Assembly (NCBI RefSeq): GCF_000702265.1
Contig: NZ_JNKZ01000007.1
Location: 124,001 to 188,000, forward strand
Reading direction: 5' to 3'
Length of the DNA stretch: 64,000 bases
DNA from: Butyrivibrio sp. NC2002
GTDB taxonomy: Bacteria > Bacillota > Clostridia > Lachnospirales > Lachnospiraceae
The notes beneath the pieces were generated by a model. That model was not told the DNA's origin, searched no databases, and saw only the letters and a list, made by a program, of their open reading frames with translations. Each line of letters begins with the position of its first letter. The stretch's first letter is position 1. Shown piece by piece: positions 56,027 through 64,000 of this stretch. The translations under genes and the position numbers were made by a program.

Positions 56027-58354
56027 ATGCAAAAGGTTGAACTACTTGCCCCTGCAGGTAATTATGAAACAATGCTCGGGGCTTTTTATGCAGGAGCAGA
56101 TGCGGTTTATCTTGGAGGTCAGGGCTTTGGAGCCAGAGCATTTGCTGACAATTTCACACAGGAAGAGCTGATATCTGCAATAAGATATGCTCATATTCAT
56201 GGCAAAAAGATATATCTGACGGTTAATACTCTTTTAAAAGAAAAAGAGGTTTTTTCCTTTAGAGAATTTTTTGCGCCTTATGCCTATGCGGGACTCGATG
56301 CTGCGATAGTTCAGGACCTTGGCATTTTTAAGATAATACATGAGGAGTTTCCCTGGGTTGAGCTTCATGCAAGCACCCAGATGACTGTTACAGGTCCTGA
56401 GAGCGCAAGGCTTCTTATGGACAATGGTGCATCCAGAGTTGTTCCCGCAAGAGAATTATCTCTTAGTGAAATAAGGAAAATTCATGATTATTGCCTTGAA
56501 AAGGGCAGCGGCATTGAAATAGAGGCATTTGTACACGGAGCTATGTGCTATTCATATTCCGGAGCATGTCTTTTTTCAAGTATGGTCGGCGGCCGAAGCG
56601 GAAACAGAGGAAAATGCGCTCAGCCCTGCAGACTTCCGTACAAGAGTGCAAGCTGTGATGAATGCTATCCCTTAAGTCTTAAGGATATGTGCCTTGTCGA
56701 CAGAATTTCCGAGCTTATTGAAGCTGGTATTGATTCGTTTAAAATTGAAGGGCGCATGAAAAAGCCTGAATATGCTGCGGGAGTAACTTCTGTATACAGA
56801 AAACTTATAGATAAATACTATGACGAGCTTTCAAAAAAGGGCTTTGCAGAGCCTGATCGTGATACAGGTATTAAGATCACATCTTCTAAGGAAGATAAGG
56901 CTATCCTTTCGCATCTGTATCTGCGATCTGAAATCGGAGAAGGATATTACTATAGGCACAACGGAAAAGAGATGGTCACACTTGGTAATCCCGCTTATAA
57001 CGGCTCTGATGATAATGTTACAGCTAATATAAGAGAAAAGTATCTTGATAAGAAGCTAAAGATGCCTGTAAATCTTGTGTGTAGCCTTTGCGCAAAAGAA
57101 AAAGCATCTCTAACACTAAGTACAACTATTTTTGGCGAAAAGGTAAGTGTTACAGCTGTAGGCAGCGAAGTTCAGCTTGCACAGAAAAGACCTATGTCTG
57201 AAGCTGATTGCGAAAAGCAGCTTCGTAAATTCGGAGATTCCGATTTCTATATCGAAGAATTTAATTTAAATATACAAGGCGATAACATCTTTATTCCGGT
57301 AAAGCAGCTTAATGAGCTAAGAAGAGATGCTATAAGCCTGCTTGAAGAAGCAATCCTTGAAAAGAGAGGATATATACAGCATATTGATGAGCCTCAATCA
57401 GAAAATGAAGATGATCATAAAGGATTTTTACCTTCTGACCCTGATTTTTCAAAGAAGATGTATGTAAGCGTCCTTAATGCAGATCAGCTAAAGAAGGTAT
57501 GTGAAAGAGCTTTAGCTAATAGCTGTATTTCCAGAATATATGTTGATAGCAGGATAATCCTTCTTGGAGAAGACATCCCTGAGCATGGTGAGAGCGATAT
57601 TTTCATAGCGCTTCCATATGTGTGCAGAGCAGAACAGAGTATATCTTATTATGAAGATATAGATAAGGCTATTGAGTATATTAATAAAGGCATCGCAAAG
57701 GGAGTTCTTGTAAGAAACCTTGAACAGCTTTCTTATATTTTAAGCATTGGATATAAGGGCAGGATAGTTGCCGATTACGGACTTTATGTATGGAATCATC
57801 ATGCACTTTCGATGTATGAGACACTTGCCTTTAACGAAATGGAATTTAATCTTCCTCTTGAGCTTAATCTGCATGAGCAGGAAGATATACTTAAAAACTG
57901 TGACTTTGTAAATGCTTTAGGTAGTATTAAAGATGAAAGCCTTTTTGCATATCAGATATATGGAAAGGTACCTATGATGATCTCTGCAAACTGCGTAAGA
58001 AATACGCTTAAAGAATGCAGCGGCCTTCGCGGAAGCATCACTGATTATAGCAAAGTCTCTCTTATTGACAGAACAGGCAGAACTATGCCTGTTGTCTATG
58101 ATTGCAGATATTGCAATAATGTTATTTATAACAGTGCGTCCACTTCACTTTTTAAGAAAATGGACAAGATTGATAGGACCTTAGGTAAATACGGCGTAGC
58201 CTATCGCCTGGATTTTACTACAGAAAACGGGGATGAGACCTTAGAAATCCTTAAAGCCTATGAGGGACTTGTTTTTGATGGGGAGATGAAAAACAGTCAG
58301 TTCCTTTCTGAAATGGACTATACTGCAGGGCATTTTGAAAAAAGTGCTACTTGA
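56027..58354 (+). CDS. U32 family peptidase / RNA hydroxylation-type protein
   Basis: A 775-residue U32-family protein. It begins ELLAPAGNYETMLGAFYAGADAVYLGG and carries the family signature EAFVHGAMCYSYSGACLFSS with GNRGKCAQPCR. The conserved cysteines could hold an iron-sulfur cluster. In E. coli, relatives RlhA and TrhP are needed for rRNA/tRNA hydroxylation; the old name peptidase is not well founded. The long form has an extra C-terminal part (about 450-775) with its own CRYC-like cysteines. The ATG follows CAGGAG. Confidence 0.88.
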   Translation: MQKVELLAPAGNYETMLGAFYAGADAVYLGGQGFGARAFADNFTQEELISAIRYAHIHGKKIYLTVNTLLKEKEVFSFREFFAPYAYAGLDAAIVQDLGIFKIIHEEFPWVELHASTQMTVTGPESARLLMDNGASRVVPARELSLSEIRKIHDYCLEKGSGIEIEAFVHGAMCYSYSGACLFSSMVGGRSGNRGKCAQPCRLPYKSASCDECYPLSLKDMCLVDRISELIEAGIDSFKIEGRMKKPEYAAGVTSVYRKLIDKYYDELSKKGFAEPDRDTGIKITSSKEDKAILSHLYLRSEIGEGYYYRHNGKEMVTLGNPAYNGSDDNVTANIREKYLDKKLKMPVNLVCSLCAKEKASLTLSTTIFGEKVSVTAVGSEVQLAQKRPMSEADCEKQLRKFGDSDFYIEEFNLNIQGDNIFIPVKQLNELRRDAISLLEEAILEKRGYIQHIDEPQSENEDDHKGFLPSDPDFSKKMYVSVLNADQLKKVCERALANSCISRIYVDSRIILLGEDIPEHGESDIFIALPYVCRAEQSISYYEDIDKAIEYINKGIAKGVLVRNLEQLSYILSIGYKGRIVADYGLYVWNHHALSMYETLAFNEMEFNLPLELNLHEQEDILKNCDFVNALGSIKDESLFAYQIYGKVPMMISANCVRNTLKECSGLRGSITDYSKVSLIDRTGRTMPVVYDCRYCNNVIYNSASTSLFKKMDKIDRTLGKYGVAYRLDFTTENGDETLEILKAYEGLVFDGEMKNSQFLSEMDYTAGHFEKSAT

Positions 58355-58382
58355 TCTATAAAGGTTTTGATTTGGGGAAGAC

Positions 58383-59738
58383 ATGGAATTATACGTTACT
58401 GAAATATCAAAATATGTAATAGCACTATGTGCTGTTTTATATACAATGTTTAGTTATCTGGTTTTTATCTACAGGGGAGAAAAGAGAAGACAGCCTCTGT
58501 ATGCCATTCAGATCTTTTTTTTGTTTGCTACTCAGTTTTCTCTTTTTATCCAGATTTTTGCAAGGACCGGAAGTAAGCGATATTTCGCTCTTTGTATGAT
58601 ACAGATGGTTGCTATTTTGCTCACTACATCTTTGTTTAAAATGGTTTATCCTGACGGAAACAGGCTGATCATCAATAATATGTGCTTTCTTCTCATGGTT
58701 GGAATGATCGTTCTAACCAGAATATCTTATGGAAGAGGCATCAGGCAGTTTCTCATAGCGTCGGTTTCAATTATCCTGGCATTCGTTATACCGGAGCTTT
58801 TATTCAGGATGGAATTTCTTGAAAGGGCAGGCTGGTTCTTTGCAGGACTTGGGCTTATGCTTTTGGTTGTCCTGTTTTTATATGGACAGGTTGCAAACGG
58901 TTCAAGGATCAATTTCAGCATATTCGGGATCACCTTTATGCCTTCCGAACTTGGAAAGCTCATTTTCGTATTCTTCGCTTCTTCCGTTTTATCCATGAAA
59001 AATGATTTTAAGACAGTTGCCTTAGCTTCAGCTGTTGCGGCAGCTCATGTGATAATCCTTGTTTTGTTAAAGGATCTTGGAAGTGCGCTTATTTACTTTG
59101 TTGTCTATTTATGCATAGTATTGGTTGCAACGAATAATCCGTTCTATTTTGCAGGTGGTCTTTTACTCGGATCATTTGCAAGCGTATTTGCATATAATAT
59201 TTTTCCTCACATAAGAACCAGAGTTAATGCGTTTCTTGATCCCTGGACAAGCATTGAAACCGGGGGATATCAGATATCACAATCACTCTTTGCAATAAGC
59301 GGTGGCGGAGCCTTTGGCCTTGGCCTTTATTCGGGAACTCCAACATCGATTCCCTATGTTGAAGCTGACTTTATATTTTCAGCGATCGCAGAGGAGCTTG
59401 GGATCATCTTTGCGAGCTGCATCGCGCTTGTGTGTCTTTCAACATTTATTATGATATTACTGGAAGCCTACAAAATAAGGAACGATTTTGGAAGACTTAT
59501 GTGTGTGGGCTTTGGTGTGACATATATTTTCCAGGTATTTTTGACGATTGGAGGCAATTCCAAATTTATTCCGCTTACAGGAGTAACACTCCCGCTTGTA
59601 AGCTACGGCGGAACATCGGTCGTTGTAACCATAATAATGCTTTCTCTTATTGAAGGAGAATGCCTTGTAAGAAGCGATGAGAGATATCAGGATTACCTTA
59701 GGAAAAAGAGAGGAGAAGCTGTTGGAAAAAAAGAATAA
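58383..59738 (+). CDS. SEDS-family peptidoglycan polymerase (FtsW/RodA/SpoVE)
   Basis: A 451-residue membrane protein with about ten to twelve segments. The SEDS motifs are FMPSELGKLIFV, LLKDLGSALIYF (with the catalytic-type Asp), an outside loop with DPWTSIETGGYQISQSLFAISGGG, and the C-terminal NSKFIPLTGVTLPLVSYGGTSV. It polymerises lipid II together with a class B PBP, whose gene overlaps its end. Whether it serves division, elongation or sporulation cannot be told. ATG behind TGGGGAAG. Confidence 0.93.
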   Translation: MELYVTEISKYVIALCAVLYTMFSYLVFIYRGEKRRQPLYAIQIFFLFATQFSLFIQIFARTGSKRYFALCMIQMVAILLTTSLFKMVYPDGNRLIINNMCFLLMVGMIVLTRISYGRGIRQFLIASVSIILAFVIPELLFRMEFLERAGWFFAGLGLMLLVVLFLYGQVANGSRINFSIFGITFMPSELGKLIFVFFASSVLSMKNDFKTVALASAVAAAHVIILVLLKDLGSALIYFVVYLCIVLVATNNPFYFAGGLLLGSFASVFAYNIFPHIRTRVNAFLDPWTSIETGGYQISQSLFAISGGGAFGLGLYSGTPTSIPYVEADFIFSAIAEELGIIFASCIALVCLSTFIMILLEAYKIRNDFGRLMCVGFGVTYIFQVFLTIGGNSKFIPLTGVTLPLVSYGGTSVVVTIIMLSLIEGECLVRSDERYQDYLRKKRGEAVGKKE

Positions 59739-61140
59739 ACCATATTCAATTATCTTTATAGGCGCCTTTAACATAATCCTATTTATTACAATGCTCGTAT
59801 ATATAAGTGTTTATGCCTATACGCATAAGGTTGAAATGATCGACAACAGTTATAATGCTCATCAGGCACTCCTTAAGAAGCAAAATACCAGAGGAACCAT
59901 CTATTCGTCGGATGGTAAAGAGCTTGCAGTAACACTGACTGATGAAAATGGCGATGAAAAAAGAGATTATCCCTTTGGAAAAGTATTTGCGCATGCGGTA
60001 GGATTTGCAACAAACGGAAGAAGCGGCTTAGAGGACCTTGCCAATTACTACCTGATAAACAGTGATATTTCGTTATCCCAAAAAGCTAAGGCTTACGATA
60101 ACGGCGAAAAATATCCGGGTAACAATGTTTACTCATCTCTTGATACTAATCTTCAACAGACATCCTATGATGCTTTATCAGCGCACAAGGGAGCTGTTAT
60201 AGTGACCGAGGTAAAGACAGGACGTATACTTGCTATGGTATCAAAACCCGATTTTGATCCTAACAGTATAGAAAGAGACTGGGATGAGCTTACAAAAGAC
60301 GATGGAAATACCGAGCTTTTAAACAGAGTCTCTCAGGGCTTGTATCCTCCGGGCTCAACATTTAAGATTATTACAGCACTGGAATATTACAGAGAAAACC
60401 ATGAGGCCTACAAAGACTTTTCATTTACATGTACGGGAAGCTTTTCAAACGGGGCGGATACCATAAACTGCTATCACGGTGAAAATCACGGAAAGCTCGA
60501 TTTTACCAAGGCTTTTGCAAAGTCATGTAATTCTGCTTTTGCAAATATTTCTCTTACACTAGACAAAAGCAGCTTTAACAATACTCTAAAGGATCTGATG
60601 TTTGGCGATGTCATCCCCTGGGATATGAGCGCATCCGTATCAAATGCAAACTGTGATGAAAACACGTCTTCGGGAGATATGATGCAGCTTGCGATAGGTC
60701 AGGGAACAGATACTATTTCGCCGCTTCATCTTAATATGATCACAATGGCTATCGCAAACGACGGAATGCTTGTAAAGCCAAGGCTTATTGACAGCGTAGT
60801 AAGTGCTGAAGGCAAAGTAATAAAAAAATATGATACCGAAAACTATAAAAGGCTTTTATCTGTAGATGAGGCAGATTTTTTACAACAGCTAATGGAAGAA
60901 GTGGTTAATACGGGAACAGCAACCAGGCTTAAAGGTCTTACATACTCTGCCGCAGGAAAGACAGGATCTGCTGAGTTTATGACTTCATCATCTGATTCAC
61001 ATGCATGGTTTACCGGATTTGCTCCTTGCGAAAACCCGCAGATTGCGGTTACGATTATAGTTGAGAATGCAGGATCCGGCGGTGAGTTTGCCGTGCCTAT
61101 ATCAAAGAGAGTTTTTGATACGTACTTTGGCGTTGATTAA
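59722..61140 (+). CDS. Class B penicillin-binding protein (transpeptidase)
   Basis: A 472-residue protein with an N-terminal membrane anchor (about 10-30) and a transpeptidase domain: active-site S212-T-F-K215, S268-C-N270 and K413-T-G. It lacks the large dimerisation module of E. coli PBP2/PBP3 and looks like the PbpA group. It cross-links peptidoglycan made by its SEDS partner. The start is read as TTG at 59722, with AGGAG 7 bases upstream, inside the SEDS gene; an in-frame ATG at 59677 has no such site. The 17-base overlap suggests coupled translation. Confidence 0.92.
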   Translation: MEKKNKPYSIIFIGAFNIILFITMLVYISVYAYTHKVEMIDNSYNAHQALLKKQNTRGTIYSSDGKELAVTLTDENGDEKRDYPFGKVFAHAVGFATNGRSGLEDLANYYLINSDISLSQKAKAYDNGEKYPGNNVYSSLDTNLQQTSYDALSAHKGAVIVTEVKTGRILAMVSKPDFDPNSIERDWDELTKDDGNTELLNRVSQGLYPPGSTFKIITALEYYRENHEAYKDFSFTCTGSFSNGADTINCYHGENHGKLDFTKAFAKSCNSAFANISLTLDKSSFNNTLKDLMFGDVIPWDMSASVSNANCDENTSSGDMMQLAIGQGTDTISPLHLNMITMAIANDGMLVKPRLIDSVVSAEGKVIKKYDTENYKRLLSVDEADFLQQLMEEVVNTGTATRLKGLTYSAAGKTGSAEFMTSSSDSHAWFTGFAPCENPQIAVTIIVENAGSGGEFAVPISKRVFDTYFGVD

Positions 61141-61151
61141 AGGAGCGCATA

Positions 61152-61484
61152 TTGAATATAAAGGGATTTTGCAGATTTTATAAACATCTGTATGTTGGAA
61201 ATTCCATAAAGAATGAAAGACTTGTGAAATGGAAACTAAAGCATGGAGCAGGTCAGTTTGGCATTTTTGTTATCACCGAATCTGAAGGCGGAGAAGGCAA
61301 TCAGCTCGAAATTATGCACTGTGCTTTTTTGAAACAAAAGTATTATTTAAGGCATCCAATCATGGTCTACGGGATTGCCGGAAGCTACGAAGAAGCACTG
61401 GAACTTTTGATTAAAATAAGTGATGAAGCTGCAAATGCACAAATGGCAGGTGATCTTGCAGGTTTTCTTAGCACTATGAATTGA
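61152..61484 (+). CDS. Conserved hypothetical protein, 110 residues
   Basis: I do not recognise a family. It starts with TTG behind AAAGGAG, 11 bases after the PBP gene, and overlaps the next frame's upstream region. The sequence is soluble and mixed alpha/beta, with two Cys (FCRFY and MHCAF), a basic first half (KNERLVKWKLKHG) and a helical end (YEEALELLIKISDEAANAQ). The position between a PBP gene and a DUF2953 gene hints at an envelope or sporulation link, but that is only context. Confidence 0.7.
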   Translation: MNIKGFCRFYKHLYVGNSIKNERLVKWKLKHGAGQFGIFVITESEGGEGNQLEIMHCAFLKQKYYLRHPIMVYGIAGSYEEALELLIKISDEAANAQMAGDLAGFLSTMN

Positions 61485-61495
61485 GGTTTTTCTCT

Positions 61496-62536
61496 ATGGC
61501 GACTTTTTTATCTATACTTAAAATAATAGGGATTGTACTTCTTGTTGCCCTTGCTGTACTTCTTGTACTTATCCTGCTTGTTTTATTTGTACCGATAAGA
61601 TATGCTGTTGATGCCAGGATTGATGAGACGGATTTCGGCAAAGAAGCTGATAAGCTAAAGGATAATATTTATGCAAAAGCATCCTTTCACTGGCTCCTTT
61701 ATTTAGTAAGAGGAAGTATAGAATATCCCGATGATCTAAACTTTAAAGTGAAGGTTTTATTCTTTCAGGTTTTTCCTTCCAAAAAGAGAAATAAAGAAGA
61801 AAGCGGCAATGATCTTGAAGATAAAAAAGATATTCAGACAGAGATGGAAGATCTGGGGGATCTTGAAAACAAGACGGATGATCAAACAAAGGAAGAAGCA
61901 TCTGAAGATAAAACAAGTTCTGATCAAGGCAGTACAAATGATGAGAGTATGAATAATGATAGAGAATTAAATGAAGCTTTTGAAAAGAATGATTACGGTG
62001 ATGGTGCAGATGACGAAGAATCTAAAGAAGATGACTTTGAAGATGAAGAGGAAGATGATAAGTCATTTTTGGATACTCTTCATAATATTTTCAGCATCTT
62101 GTGTGATATCGTAAAAATACCACAAAATGTACTCAAAAAAATTCAATGTACAATATCTAGCATATATGCTAAGATAAACATGATTAAAAACACACTGACT
62201 AATGATATTTTTAAGCGTGCTTTTGAGGTTACAAAAAAGCAGGTTTTTAGAGTGCTGAAGATGATCCTGCCGAAAAAGTGCAAAATAAATCTTCTCGTGG
62301 GGATGGAGGATGTTGCAGCTACGGCCGATATATTTAGTGCATATGGAATCCTGTATCCTCTGCTTGTTGGCAAGGTGTATATGCAGCCTGATTTTGAAAG
62401 ACAGGTAATAGGCGGAAATGTCTATATCAGAGGCCGTATACGCATATTTACCATAATCTGGGCGGCAGCTGTTTTGTACTTTAATAAGGACGTTAAGAAA
62501 ACTATCAGAAGGTTCAGGAAGATAATGGGTTCTTAA
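61496..62536 (+). CDS. DUF2953 domain-containing membrane protein
   Basis: A 346-residue protein with an N-terminal membrane helix (about 5-30). An acidic low-complexity insert follows (about 95-195, very rich in Asp, Glu, Ser and Asn), then a C-terminal DUF2953 part (DIFSAYGILYPLLVGKVYMQPDFERQVIGGNVYIRGRIR) and a last hydrophobic stretch. In Bacillus the family (YtfI) stands directly before the GerW/YtfJ gene, as here, which supports a sporulation-linked role. TGAGG before the ATG at 61496 decides the start. Confidence 0.82.
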   Translation: MATFLSILKIIGIVLLVALAVLLVLILLVLFVPIRYAVDARIDETDFGKEADKLKDNIYAKASFHWLLYLVRGSIEYPDDLNFKVKVLFFQVFPSKKRNKEESGNDLEDKKDIQTEMEDLGDLENKTDDQTKEEASEDKTSSDQGSTNDESMNNDRELNEAFEKNDYGDGADDEESKEDDFEDEEEDDKSFLDTLHNIFSILCDIVKIPQNVLKKIQCTISSIYAKINMIKNTLTNDIFKRAFEVTKKQVFRVLKMILPKKCKINLLVGMEDVAATADIFSAYGILYPLLVGKVYMQPDFERQVIGGNVYIRGRIRIFTIIWAAAVLYFNKDVKKTIRRFRKIMGS

Positions 62537-62606
62537 CGGCAGTGTGAAATAAAATGAACCGGCATATAGGTCTTATAACCTAATGCCCAATCAGGGGAGA
62601 GTTTAA

Positions 62607-63005
62607 ATGGGAAATCAGAATTTCGATTCAGTTATTGATTCTTTAATGGATGGTATGCATTCTATTTTGGGCTCAAAAACTGTTGTCGGCGAAGCAACTA
62701 CGGTTGGAGACACAATTATATTACCACTTGTTGATGTATCCTTTGGCGTTGGAGCAGGTTCAAGTAATGCTGACAAGAAGGATTCGGGTGCAGGCGGATT
62801 TGCCGCTAAGATGTCACCCAGTGCAGTTCTTGTTATCAGAAACGGTCAGACAAAACTTGTAAATATCAAGAATCAGGATGCTGTAACCAAAGTACTTGAT
62901 CTTGTACCCGACATCGCAGATCGTTTTTTGAATCGCAGCAATAATCTCATGGATGATGAGAATGCTGCAAACATTGCATTTCCGGAAGAAGAGAACCTGG
63001 AGTAG
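62607..63005 (+). CDS. ytfJ: GerW family sporulation protein (YtfJ-like)
   Basis: A 132-residue protein with the GerW pattern: VVGEATTVGDTIILPLVDVSFGVGAG, then GGFAAKMSPSAVLVIRNGQTKLVNI. In Bacillus, GerW localises to the inner spore membrane and is needed for germination with some nutrients. The preceding DUF2953 gene matches the ytfI-ytfJ order. Start behind AGGGGAG. Confidence 0.9.
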   Translation: MGNQNFDSVIDSLMDGMHSILGSKTVVGEATTVGDTIILPLVDVSFGVGAGSSNADKKDSGAGGFAAKMSPSAVLVIRNGQTKLVNIKNQDAVTKVLDLVPDIADRFLNRSNNLMDDENAANIAFPEEENLE

Positions 63006-63028
63006 TTAGTTGTATTTAGGGGGTTCGT

Positions 63029-63562
63029 ATGGAGAAGTATTGCACAGAAGAGAGAATCGACACGGCATCGGAACAGGAGCTTTATGAAATGAAGCTCTGG
63101 ATTTTCAAGGAGAGCCAGCGCCTGGAACAGGAGCAGAAAATGGTTGACTCCAAGATCAAAGCCATCGAGGATGAAATTGCAAACTTCAGACAAAATCTAC
63201 AACAGGAAAGAAGCGCACTCGAACACGAAAAACAAAGGCTCAAAGATGATAAGGTGCTTTTTGACCAGCAGATCGAGATTTTGAAAGATGGTTTTGACAA
63301 ACTTAACACCGATAAGAAAAGACTTGAGAAGGAATGGAAGAAGCTCGAACAGGAGAAGGGATACATCAGAGAAGATGAGTTTAGCAGAGCTGAAGTGTTT
63401 TTCTTTGGCGTAAATTCTCTTATTGCGCTCAAAAAAAGATACAAGGATCTTATGAAGATATATCATCCGGATAATCTTTGCGGTGATCACGAGATGTGTG
63501 ATCTCATAAACCAGGAATATAATATTCTTCTCAGACAATTTGACACATATATGAATGCCTGA
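63029..63562 (+). CDS. Coiled-coil protein with C-terminal J-like domain
   Basis: A 177-residue protein. Residues about 15-120 form one long, highly charged coiled coil (Glu, Lys, Gln, Arg). The last 50 residues look like a J-domain core: LKKRYKDLMKIYHPDNLCGDHEMCDLINQEYNIL, with the HPD motif at 146-148 that stimulates DnaK. A J domain at the C-terminus after a coiled coil is not the DnaJ layout. It may bring DnaK to a particular partner. Start behind AGGGGG, 23 bases after the GerW gene. Confidence 0.75.
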   Translation: MEKYCTEERIDTASEQELYEMKLWIFKESQRLEQEQKMVDSKIKAIEDEIANFRQNLQQERSALEHEKQRLKDDKVLFDQQIEILKDGFDKLNTDKKRLEKEWKKLEQEKGYIREDEFSRAEVFFFGVNSLIALKKRYKDLMKIYHPDNLCGDHEMCDLINQEYNILLRQFDTYMNA

Positions 63563-63622
63563 AACTTCTTTAGCTTAATAATTTGATTCTTTTTATAAGC
63601 AATATATTTTTTAAAATAATAC

Positions 63623-63651
63623 TTGCAATATCAGAAGTTTTTTGTTATATT
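63623..63651 (+). promoter_or_regulatory. Sigma-70 type promoter for rpmB
   Basis: TTGCAA, a 17-base spacer and TATATT, 83 bases upstream of the rpmB start. Confidence 0.6.
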
Positions 63652-63734
63652 ATCATATGTTGCGGATATATGTTTGAGTTTAATTGATTATTCGCGTGTT
63701 GATAGAAAAATATGGCTTATAAGGAGGTGTCAAA

Positions 63735-63920
63735 ATGGCTAAATGTGAAGTTTGCGGCAAAGGCGTTCATTTCGGTAACAACGTAAGCCATTCCCATAGA
63801 AAGACAAATAGAGCTTGGAATGCTAACGTACATAAGGTTGCAGTTAAGGTTAACGGCGGAACAAAGAGAATGAATGTTTGCTCTAGTTGCCTTAGATCAA
63901 AGGCTGTAGAGCGTGCATAA
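63735..63920 (+). CDS. rpmB: 50S ribosomal protein L28
   Basis: A 61-residue ribosomal protein with the pattern CEVCGKGVHFGNNVSHSHRKTNR. Four zinc-binding Cys (C4, C7, C49, C52) show the zinc (C+) form; many bacteria also hold a zinc-free form for zinc shortage. Strong AAGGAGG site 9 bases before ATG. Own promoter and terminator. Confidence 0.96.
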   Translation: MAKCEVCGKGVHFGNNVSHSHRKTNRAWNANVHKVAVKVNGGTKRMNVCSSCLRSKAVERA

Positions 63921-63944
63921 TTTATTTTGCAATGTTTATTAAGG

Positions 63945-63973
63945 AAGGGTTCACGAAAGTGAATCCTTTTTTC
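63945..63973 (+). terminator. Rho-independent terminator after rpmB
   Basis: A 10-base-pair stem (AAGGGTTCAC with GTGAATCCTT, one G-U pair) with a GAAA loop, followed by TTTT. Confidence 0.88.
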
Positions 63974-64000
63974 GTTTCGTTCTAAAATAGTTTAAAAATG

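Overview
The window reads as a stretch of chromosome from a low-GC, anaerobic, Gram-positive Firmicute of the Lachnospiraceae type, most like Butyrivibrio/Pseudobutyrivibrio. This is an inference from gene content: a DUF6465 protein, a GerW-type sporulation protein, an archaeal-type aspartate-semialdehyde dehydrogenase, a zinc-type L28 and a YfhO/CsbB-like pair. About 54 protein genes and one tRNA are recognised. All of them lie on the + strand, so the window probably sits inside one replichore. There are no insertion sequences, prophage, CRISPR arrays or rRNA genes.

Layout. 1-2.8 kb: end of a membrane-anchored MutS-like ATPase, RNase HI and a transaldolase-type aldolase. 3.0-8.9 kb: a large EAL/GGDEF signalling protein, a ROK glucokinase, a GH13 alpha-glucosidase/amylase and dUTPase. 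9.1-13.0 kb: a Gld-type ABC system (ATPase, permease fused to a GldG-like domain, DUF4340 protein). 13.1-16.7 kb: a GlgB-like protein with all catalytic residues replaced, and MscS. 16.7-20.98 kb: tRNA-Thr(CGU), argH, asd and a degenerate DUF234-type ATPase. 21-26.3 kb: a long topoisomerase III, a beta-helix acyltransferase-like protein, DUF6465 and a HAD phosphatase. 26.4-32.6 kb: the F-type ATP synthase operon. 32.6-36.3 kb: an acyltransferase and a short MetH. 36.4-49.4 kb: branched-chain amino-acid genes (ilvB, two ilvN-like genes, ilvC, leuC, leuD, ilvE) interleaved with YfhO, a CsbB-like glycosyltransferase, Mrp and an AI-2E family transporter. 49.5-53.7 kb: a heterodimeric ABC exporter and a Gx transporter. 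53.7-64 kb: ruvA, ruvB, zapA, a U32 peptidase, FtsW/RodA, a class B PBP, small proteins, GerW, a J-domain protein and rpmB.

Most notable observations. (1) The ATP synthase operon has no separate delta gene. Instead, a delta (OSCP) C-terminal domain is fused to the N-terminus of subunit alpha, which would put three delta C-terminal domains in each complex and leaves no delta N-terminal domain. (2) A complete GlgB homologue has all three catalytic residues changed (A409, K462, E530) and has gained a coiled coil plus a Lys/Ala-rich tail, so it looks like a branching-enzyme pseudoenzyme. (3) Several other proteins keep their fold but lose key residues: the DUF234 ATPase (Walker A, Walker B and nuclease motifs), the EAL domain of the GGDEF protein, and the Toprim DxD of topoisomerase III.

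Every identification rests on reading motifs and domain order by eye. No similarity search was run, and start codons were chosen from visible ribosome-binding sites.
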